From: Chlorocebus sabaeus | Taxonomy: Eukaryota; Chordata; Mammalia; Primates; Cercopithecidae | Direction of reading: 5' to 3' | DNA length: 64,000 nt | Assembly (NCBI RefSeq): GCF_047675955.1 | Contig: NC_132918.1 | Span: 92,557,106-92,621,105 of the forward strand | Shown here: in pieces, positions 57,558 through 64,000 of the stretch | Numbering within the stretch: the stretch's first letter is position 1 | Layout: every line of letters begins with the position of its first letter | The notes under the pieces: model-generated | What the model was told of the DNA's origin: nothing | The model's input: only the letters and a program-made list of their open reading frames with translations | Databases searched by the model: none | Made by a program: the position numbers and the translations under genes

Positions 57558-58891
57558 AAGCAGAGCATTTCCTATCACTGACACTGTCGGAGGCTGAGAG
57601 CCCCCCAGCAGAGCCCTTCCCATCACTGACAGTGTCGGTGGCTGACAGCACCCCCAGCAGAGCCCTTCCCATCACTGACAGTGTCGGAGGGCTGACAGCA
57701 CCCCCAGCAGAGCCCTTCCCATCACTGACAGTGTCGGCGGCTGAGAGCCCCCCCAGCAGAGCCCTTCCCATCACTGACAGTGTTGGAGGGCTGACAGCAC
57801 CCCCAGCAGAGCCCTTCCCATCACTGACAGTGTCAGCGGCTGAGAGCTGCCCCAGCAGAGCCCTTCCCGTCACTGACAGTGTCAGCGGCTGAGAGCCACC
57901 CCAGCAGAGCCCTTCCCATCACTGACAGTGTCGGAGGGCTGAGAGCCCCCGCAGCAGAGCCCTTCCCGTCACAGTGTCGGAAGTCTGAGAGCCCCCCAGC
58001 AGAGCCCTTCCCATCACTGACAGTGTCAGCGGCTGAGAGCCGCCCCAGCAGAGCCCTTCCCATCACTGACAGTGTCAGCGGCTGAGAGCCCCCCCAGCAG
58101 AGCCCTTCCCATCACTGACAGTGTCGGTGGCTGACAGCACCCCCAGCAGAGCCCTTCCCATCACTGACAGTGTCGGCGGCTGAGAGCCCCCCCAGCAGAG
58201 CCCTTCCCATCACTGACAGTGTTGGAGGGCTGACAGCACCCCCAGCAGAGCCCTTCCCATCACTGACAGTGTCAGCGGCTGAGAGCTGCCCCAGCAGAGC
58301 CCTTCCCGTCACTGACAGTGTCAGCGGCTGAGAGCCACCCCAGCAGAGCCCTTCCCATCACTGACAGTGTCGGAGGGCTGAGAGCCCCCGCAGCAGAGCC
58401 CTTCCCGTCACAGTGTCGGAAGTCTGAGAGCCCCCCAGCAGAGCCCTTCCCATCACTGACAGTGTCAGCGGCTGAGAGCCGCCCCAGCAGAGCCCTTCCC
58501 ATCACTGACAGTGTCAGCGGCTGAGAGCCCCCCCAGCAGAGCCCTTCCCATCACTGACAGTGTCGGTGGCTGACAGCACCCCCAGCAGAGCCCTTCCCAT
58601 CACTGACAGTGTCAGCGGCTGAGAGCCGCCCCAGCAGAGCCCTTCCCATCACTGACAGTGTCAGCGGCTGAGAGCCCCCCCAGCAGAGCCCTTCCCATCA
58701 CTGACAGTGTCGGTGGCTGACAGCACCCCCAGCAGAGCACTTCCCATCAATGACAGTGTCAGCGGCTGAGAGCCGCCCCAGCAGAGCCCTTCCCATCACT
58801 GACAGTGTCGGAAGTCTGAGAGCACCCCCAGCAGAGCACTTCCCATCACTGACAGTGTCGGAGGGCTGAGAGCCCCCCAGCAGAGCCCTTG
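57558..58891 (+). repeat. 49-bp GC-rich minisatellite, about 27 units
   Basis: Head-to-tail units of 44-50 bp with core agcagagcccttcccatcac then tgacagtgtcagcggctgag. Variants include cggagggctgacag, cggaagtctgag and a shorter 'cgtcacagtg' unit. Flanked by unique sequence. Because 49 is not a multiple of 3 and stops are rare, frames stay open on both strands, which is a composition effect. It lies in the inferred 3' UTR of LRCH3 form B. Confidence 0.96.
57691..58568 (+). repeat. Perfect 439-bp higher-order duplication in the minisatellite
   Basis: 57691-58129 and 58130-58568 are adjacent copies of a nine-unit block. Base-by-base reading showed no difference between them, including rare variants (tgttggaggg at 57781 and 58220; cccgtcacagtg at 57965 and 58404). 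This suggests a recent block duplication or an assembly effect. Confidence 0.92.
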
Positions 58892-59338
58892 CCACCTACA
58901 GAGATTTTCTGTCAGGAGTTTCCCACAATTTCAGACTGGTAATCTGTGTTTAGCACTCCAGTGTTCTCTTGTAATAGCCAGGTCTGGAAACGACCCATGG
59001 GAAGAGGGGCCTTTGTATTCTGCTAGAACACAGAGCATAGTAGTAGATCACTTTCCTGAAGAGCTTTTTAAAATACAGCTAATCTAGGAGTTTGCGATTT
59101 CTCTTACTTTTACAGCTCAGCAGTGACTAATGATGTGTGACTATGCTGCGAGTTTGATGAATTCGTAAAAACTAAGCACTTAAATGGTTGTAGAAATGAA
59201 AACATGGATATTCAGAAGCCTTTCTATATACACAGTGCAGTGAGATGGTTTACAGCAAATTCCGTTTTATTTCTGAAAATGTTGTAAACATGTAATTAGT
59301 GAAAGATTTTGTAAAACATTGTCCTATATTTGTATGTC

Positions 59339-59346
59339 TGTAAATA
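59339..59346 (+). promoter_or_regulatory. Pumilio-type element in LRCH3 3' UTR
   Basis: TGTAAATA matches the PUM consensus TGTANATA, about 115 bases before the final poly(A) signal. Use is not shown. Confidence 0.4.
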
Positions 59347-59460
59347 TATTGCATAAGTTCTAAGTATAAATATGTCAGTATCATGTATGTTATTTTAAAT
59401 TGCCTGTATGCCACTTTATATGTTGACATTAAAATCAAAGCCAACACTTCAGTGGCATGT

Positions 59461-59466
59461 AATAAA
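59461..59466 (+). terminator. Poly(A) signal AATAAA, LRCH3 form B
   Basis: AATAAA in 'gtaataaaagctgattggag', followed by GT-rich gagagtgttcatacctgagg. The following 650 bases separate it from the opposed IQCG signal, close to the gap I remember for the human genes. Confidence 0.7.
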
Positions 59467-59480
59467 AGCTGATTGGAGAG

Positions 59481-60129
59481 TGTTCATACCTGAGGTGTGG
59501 TTCCCTTGGCAAAGGTGAATTAAGGAAAGGGCATCTCCTTTCCAGAAGGAGTGTCAGTGGAAACGGGGGACTTCAGGACAGGCTTTTGAGATCAAGTTGA
59601 TTTTCTTAAGGAAGTACAGATATCAAGACTGCTTTATCTGGAGTTAGGTAGATAGAAGGCTTAATTCCTGAAATGTTTGTGACACATTAGGACAACTTTT
59701 CTCTTGGAAACCTTGAGCATCACAAGGCATTGTTTAGACTTATCACGGCAAGCATGATCTGGTGGGCTTATTTTTTTCTAGAAGAGGGAGAGTGACAGCT
59801 TTCCTATTTGCCAGGCACAGGTTAGGTATTTTCACACACCTTATTTCTTTTCATCTTCACACTCCATAAAGTGGGGATTGTTGAGTTAGCAAAGCAGGTA
59901 TTGGCCCTAGTGTTTCACTTGTCAAAAATGTATCCAGACCAGCCTTCCAGAGAACCTGTGTCCCATCTTTACAGTTTGTAAAGTTGTATATCCTAACATC
60001 CTATTTCTAGCTTGTATTTATAATTTGTATCCCTGTTTCCTAGAAAAGTTGCTGAAGCAGCTTATAACTGGATATGTGTTCCATGCCATTTTCACCCCAA
60101 TAAAAACACCAGAGTGACGATAAATCTAA
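59481..60129. other. Intergenic gap between LRCH3 and IQCG
   Basis: Mostly unique. About 59800-59930 looks like a degraded reverse MIR ('tttgccaggcacaggttagg', 'cataaagtggggattgttg'). A further + strand AATAAA lies at 60099. Confidence 0.55.
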
Positions 60130-60149
60130 AAGGCAGGCAGGAACCAACA

Positions 60150-60155
60150 TTTATT
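60150..60155 (-). terminator. Poly(A) signal AATAAA, IQCG
   Basis: tttatt on + reads AATAAA on -, followed downstream by tgttggttcctgcctgcc, a GT-containing element. Confidence 0.7.
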
Positions 60156-60454
60156 AAAACTTTACTGTGTATATATTATGCTGGACAGCTAATAACATCA
60201 TCTTGTAATTCTTACTGAATACTTTTGCTCATAAGAGTTTTTTTCACTACAAATTGGGTAAAATCAGAATCAGACATTACAGGAATTACTGAAGTTTTCA
60301 TGCGTCACTGTAACTAAGCCAATGAACTGCTTTGTTCACTGAGAAAAAGAAACAATCTTCACAGGACTACCAGAAACTCTTCTTCCCAGCAAGATGTGAG
60401 GAAGCCCTAAGTCAATGGTATAATCCTAAATCAGGGTTTGAAAACCCAGGTAAC

Positions 60455-60570
60455 AGGCAGAGTGAAATTAACAGGCCAAGAGCAATTAACAGGCCCAATG
60501 AAATTATCAGGCCTAGTGAAATCAGGCAGAGTGAAATTCACAGGCAGAGTGAAATCAGGCTTCTCTGGGA
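60455..60570. repeat. Degenerate 18/15-base tandem repeat
   Basis: Units such as caggcagagtgaaattaa, caggccaagagcaattaa and caggcccaatgaaattat, with 15-base variants ending at gaaat. All unit lengths are multiples of 3. Confidence 0.85.
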
Positions 60571-60689
60571 AAGTCTCAATAGGAAACAACCTGTAGATGA
60601 GTCATCTTTGATGGTACCAGGTGTTTCTTAACTCTCTCAAGTCCTTCCCACCTCCAGAATACCAGAGGAAAAGACGGAAGAGAACTTGG

Positions 60690-60818
60690 TCACTTCTTCT
60701 TGCCTCTCCTCTTATCCTTGCCTTTGCCTTTTGAATCCTTGCTATCAACTTTGTCTTTAGGCATCTTGAAACCACCAATTTCTCTCCGTATCATAGTGCC
60801 CCGCCACCAGGCCTGGAG
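60690..60818 (-). CDS. IQCG: IQCG last coding exon (IQ motif)
   Basis: Reads LQAWWRGTMIRREIGGFKMP followed by a Lys/Asp/Gly-rich tail (KDKVDSKDSKGKGKDK...) and TGA. The IQ motif LQxxWRGxxxRR, near the consensus IQxxxRGxxxR, predicts calmodulin binding. IQCG is DRC9, a subunit of the nexin-dynein regulatory complex of motile cilia and sperm flagella. The acceptor on - is tttttctcttccag. The Gly-Lys run may differ in length from human. Confidence 0.95.
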   Translation of the reverse strand, partial: LQAWWRGTMIRREIGGFKMPKDKVDSKDSKGKGKDKRRGKKK

Positions 60819-62548
60819 CTGGAAGAGAAAAAGGGAGTGAGCACAAAGTATTGTATGCCTGACAAGCTGCATTCTTTCCATTTAAAAGGACTGTTGAATA
60901 AAGTAACTTCTGTCCGACAAACAGTCTCCCTCCAGGACATGGAAGTGGCCAGGGACATAATCACTACAGCGATGCTCTCCTGTTGTGCAGGACCTGGAAC
61001 TTAAGCTATGGACTCAAGAGTGAAGTTCTCAAGGAGTAAAAATCAAAGGAATCGGATTTGGCCTATTTTTACTTCACCCTTAGAAATCTGACTTCCTTAT
61101 ACTGCTTTCCTTGAAGAAAGTCCAGGTTCCCCATACCTAACAGCTATTTGAACCAAAAAGAATGTTAGTTACCTGGGCCAAGGGCAAAAGCAAATGGCCA
61201 AAAACGCACAGATAATGCCAGGTGCGGTGGCTCATGCCTGTAATCCCAGCACTTTAGGAGGCTGAGGTGGGCAGATCACTTTGAGCTCAAGGGTTCAAGA
61301 CAAGCCTGGGCAACATGACAAGCCCCTATCTCTACAAAAATACAAAAAAGAAAAAAAAAATTAGCCAGGCCTGGTGGCTTGTGCCTATAGTCCCAGCTGT
61401 TTGGGAGGCTGAGGCGGGAGGATCTCTTGAGCCTGGGAAGCAGAGGTTGTAGTGAGCAGAGATTACACCACTGCACTCCAGCCCGAGTGACAAAGTGAGA
61501 TCCTGTCTCAAAAGGAAAAAAAAAAAGCACAGATAAGTCTAGATGAGTCTTATAGGCTTGTGCATTTCATATCTTTAGTGATTGCTTAAAAGATCAGTTG
61601 TCCTAGCACTTTTAAAAAAGATTCAGATAGCTTTCTTGAATGTCTTAGTTTTTAAATAACAATTGTTCTCAATACAGTCTCCACTGCTTTAAAGTCAGAC
61701 TAAACCCTAAAGACTGGAAGCAAATCCACTAGTGAAAAGAAAGCAAACATGCTCCTCAGCTCGTTCTTAACATGTCTGTTGTACATTCAGGAATACTGAC
61801 AAGTTTTATGGGGAAACGCCATTGAAACTGGATTAATTCTTGCTGCTTACACATCTGACTCCTTATGGAAAATTCAACTTTGGGTTTGGATACCTGTCCA
61901 GAATGTAAATATAAAACTTTTAGTTCACCCCTAATATACAACCCAAACTACGGTTTACCCACTAGGGTCTCAGCCTGCAGAGAGAAGGGTTGTCCTCCAG
62001 ACAGTTTCCATCCAGCTGATGCTGCTTTAAGTTTTTGCTTACAAGTATTTCACGTGATCTGTGACCTGCCAGTTTCATCATCACTGATATACACAAGTTC
62101 ATATAAAACTAAAATATCTTTATTTTTTTCTAACTTGCTGCTTATCCTCCCCACCTAAGCAGCTTGTATCAGAACCCAGCAGATAGTCTGGGCTGATGGA
62201 TAAGCAGGATTTTAAGAAGTAGGAGGATATTAAAAGGAATCATTCTGTCAAGAGCTGGTTTTGGTTAGACATAGTATTCTTATATTTCGTCTCTGGGCCT
62301 AGGTTTTGCTTCCACCGCTAAGCACCTCTTTTTCTCCAGATGAAGAGCTGGGGGCACGTCCTTTTCTATGTTAACCGTCTCCCTGCACCGTGGACTGTGT
62401 CAGCAAATTCTAATAATAACAAAAGTCCACGCTTCTCAAATCTGCAGTTCCTTGGTATACTGAGATGCGTTTGATAATGAATGAGAAATTCTTTTGTGTT
62501 CCTCAGTGTTAGGCCAGCTATGGCGAGATACTGATTATGGTTCTTTAC
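60819..62548 (-). other. IQCG intron: one Alu and unique sequence
   Basis: Unique at 60819-61215 and 61528-62548; no extra exon recognised. Confidence 0.75.
61216..61527 (+). repeat. Alu (S/J type)
   Basis: Sense Alu from gccaggtgcggtggctcatg to gatcctgtctcaaaagg; antisense to IQCG. Confidence 0.88.
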
Positions 62549-62650
62549 CTTTATGACGCTCTTTAATTCCAAGAGATCCTGTTCTATCTTATTCTTGCTC
62601 CTCTCCTTTTCTATACGATCTTCAATGATGACCTGTTCACACTCTCTTAT
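62549..62650 (-). CDS. IQCG: IQCG coding exon (coiled coil)
   Basis: Reads IRECEQVIIEDRIEKERSKN and KIEQDLLELKSVIK; 34 codons, phase 0-0, donor gtaaag, acceptor tctatctttgcag. Charged heptad-like helix typical of the DRC9 coiled coil. Splices to LQAWWRG. Confidence 0.95.
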
Positions 62651-63579
62651 CTGCAAAGATAGACATTCATCATTTATTACAGTAACTCTCTCGACTAAGC
62701 TGTAGCCCAGCCAGCCCTGCACTTTTAATATAAAATTTCAAAATAAAACATGCTCCATCTAAAGAGAAACCAAAGAAAAAAAGTAATAGATTCCTAGATT
62801 GTAAATATTCACATACTAACTTTATAATTGTTCCCAAAACTTTTTCAGTTTTAATAATTCAAATTTAAGTTCTGTCTTTCATAAAAAATGAAATACGAAT
62901 TAATGTGTGATCAATGACCTCAATGTGGATTTTTTTTAAACTTTGGGAGAATGTAGAGATACAGTAGCTGTCTGTTTGTTTTGAGACAGAGTCTCACTCT
63001 GTCACCCAGGCTGGAGCGCAGTGACGCAATCTTGACTCACTGCAACCTCCGCCTCCCGGTTTAAGTGATTCTCCTGCCTCAGCCTCGTGAGTAGCTGGAA
63101 TTAACAGCCGCGTGCCACCATGCATGGCTAATTTTTGTATTTTTAGTAGAGATGGGGTTTTGTCATGTTACCCAGGCTTGTCTCAAACTCCTGATCTCAA
63201 GTGATCTGCTTGCCTCGGCCTCCCAAAGTGCTGGGATTACAGGTGTGAACCACCATGCCCAGCAGTAGCTGACTTTTGAAAGAAATTCAGGAAGTTCTGC
63301 ACTTACTCCATAATGAAACCATAATCACAAACTTGTTAGAAATCATCACTGACTGTCTCCAGAGGTCATAAAGTAAGAATAATCACAGTATCTGTCGCAA
63401 GGGGCTGTGCGGGCAGCACCTGGGACAGAGTATGCACTACGCGAGTGTCACAGCACCATCTAAAAAGAATCCCCGTGGTTTATAAGCACACCTCTACTTT
63501 TGACTCAAAATAGCAATACCCAGCTACTGTAGCTTAGTTGCCACTTCCTCCTCAGTGAGCACCCTAATTCCTTCCTTAC
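62651..63579 (-). other. IQCG intron: one Alu and unique sequence
   Basis: Unique at 62651-62974 and 63263-63579. Confidence 0.75.
62975..63262 (-). repeat. Alu (S type)
   Basis: Antisense Alu (same strand as IQCG) from ttttgagacagagtctcac to gaaccaccatgcccagca. Confidence 0.9.
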
Positions 63580-63711
63580 CGTCTTTGCCAGGTCTTGAAG
63601 GTGTGCTAAGTCACTGGCCTTTGTGGCTTTGAGAGCATTTAGTTCATTCTGTTTCATTTCTGTGTCCTTATCGTATTTCTCCATCCAGAACTCGAGCCTC
63701 TCCTCAAGTTT
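63580..63711 (-). CDS. IQCG: IQCG coding exon (coiled coil)
   Basis: Reads KLEERLEFWMEKYDKDTEMK, QNELNALKATKASDLAHLQD and LAKT; 44 codons, phase 0-0, donor gtaagg, acceptor ctttccaaatag. Matches remembered IQCG closely; upstream exons lie beyond the window end. Confidence 0.95.
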
Positions 63712-63736
63712 CTATTTGGAAAGAACACGAAAACAT

Positions 63737-64000
63737 GGCATTCAGCAGACACAAAACACTATACTGTATGATTCCACTTACATAAGTTTCAAGAATAAGC
63801 AAAACTTTCCATAGTGAGAGAAGTCAGAACGGTAGTTGCTTATCTGGGTGGAGAGGTGGATTTCTGACTGGGAATGGGGTGTGAGGGAGACTTTGGGATG
63901 CTGTAAATATTCTCTCTATCTTTATCCGGGTGGTGGTTACATGAATGTGTATACATAAATGCTCATCAAACTGTACACTAAGTACTTACACATTTTACTT
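63737..64000 (+). mobile_element. L1 LINE 3' fragment in an IQCG intron
   Basis: 'actatactgtatgattccac', 'gacggtagttgc'-like sequence, 'gggtggtggttacatgaatg' and 'ctcatcaaactgtacactaa' match old L1M 3' ends. Starts about 25 bases upstream (in IQCG direction) of the exon at 63711. Confidence 0.7.

Larger units (their letters stand above)
1..59480 (+). other. LRCH3: LRCH3 gene, 3' part (gene-level entry)
   Basis: Sixteen internal coding exons and two alternative last exons join in a continuous frame and read as LRCH3: final LRRs, a disordered linker, a short charged helical stretch, and a C-terminal calponin-homology (CH) domain. Known of the family: LRCH proteins are cytoplasmic or membrane-associated scaffolds; LRCH3 has been reported with DOCK7 and myosin VI in a complex that displaces septins from actin. 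The promoter, start codon and about 217 residues of LRRs lie upstream. Identity comes from remembered human protein sequence and from the neighbouring IQCG. No frameshift or premature stop is seen in any exon, so the gene looks intact. Confidence 0.95.
54059..59480 (+). other. LRCH3: Long 3' UTR of LRCH3 form B
   Basis: About 5.4 kb to the AATAAA at 59461. Contains a MER5A relic, five Alu pieces (two antisense, three sense), a GC-rich minisatellite and unique AT-rich ends. 57072-57557 and 58892-59460 are unique. The extent is inferred from the poly(A) signal and from the similar short gap to IQCG that I recall in human. Confidence 0.6.
60130..60689 (-). other. IQCG: IQCG 3' UTR
   Basis: From the TGA at 60692-60690 to the poly(A) signal at 60155-60150. 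Contains an 18/15-base degenerate tandem repeat at 60455-60570. Confidence 0.7.

Noticed and set aside
57463..58895. Long open frames on both strands through the minisatellite (up to 136 codons), including pairs with identical translations
   Set aside because: They arise from a 49-bp GC-rich unit with few stops, and identical copies simply repeat the 439-bp duplication. No start context, splice sites or known domain support a protein.

Overview
The window is nuclear DNA from a primate, most likely an Old World monkey (macaque, baboon or a relative). It is packed with Alu elements on both strands. At least three full-length young AluY copies (13273-13581, 16618-16918, 37106-37409) carry variants I associate with cercopithecid AluYR subfamilies: 'gatccggccactgc' in the right arm or 'ggcttgagccacc' at the head. 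The species call rests on remembered Alu diagnostics and was not checked by a search.

Two protein-coding genes are present, tail to tail. From 1 to about 59480 on the + strand lies the 3' three-quarters of LRCH3 (leucine-rich repeats and calponin homology domain containing 3). I traced 16 internal coding exons (455-47326) plus two alternative terminal exons (50931 and 53933). All have consensus GT/AG junctions and continuous reading phase. The spliced exons give 586 codons with the first terminal exon or 560 with the second; roughly 217 N-terminal residues (start codon, most LRRs) lie upstream of the window. From about 64000 down to 60150 on the - strand lie the last three coding exons of IQCG (IQ-motif protein G, the ciliary nexin-dynein regulatory subunit DRC9), ending in an IQ motif and a Lys-rich tail. 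The best poly(A) signals of the two genes (59461 on +, 60155 on -) are about 0.7 kb apart. This LRCH3-IQCG arrangement matches what I recall of human 3q29.

Region by region: 1-27.5 kb holds LRR, linker and coiled-coil exons in Alu-rich introns, with a 37-bp minisatellite (3041-3477), a MADE1 hairpin (21297-21376) and a GT-repeat splice acceptor (8862-8902). 27.5-42 kb holds small in-frame linker exons and a nest of Alus inserted into Alus (39.4-40.7 kb). 43-54 kb holds the calponin-homology exons and the two alternative ends: one completes the CH domain and adds a hydrophobic tail anchor, the other completes the CH domain and ends soluble. 54-59.5 kb is the long 3' UTR of the second form, with inverted Alus and a GC-rich minisatellite (57558-58891) containing a perfect 439-bp higher-order duplication. 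59.5-64 kb is the short intergenic gap and the 3' end of IQCG.

I found no CRISPR array, rRNA, tRNA, bacterial gene, intact viral gene or undescribed gene system. The most interesting points are the swap of CH-domain halves at the LRCH3 3' end, the UG-repeat splice acceptor, and the minisatellite in the LRCH3 3' UTR.
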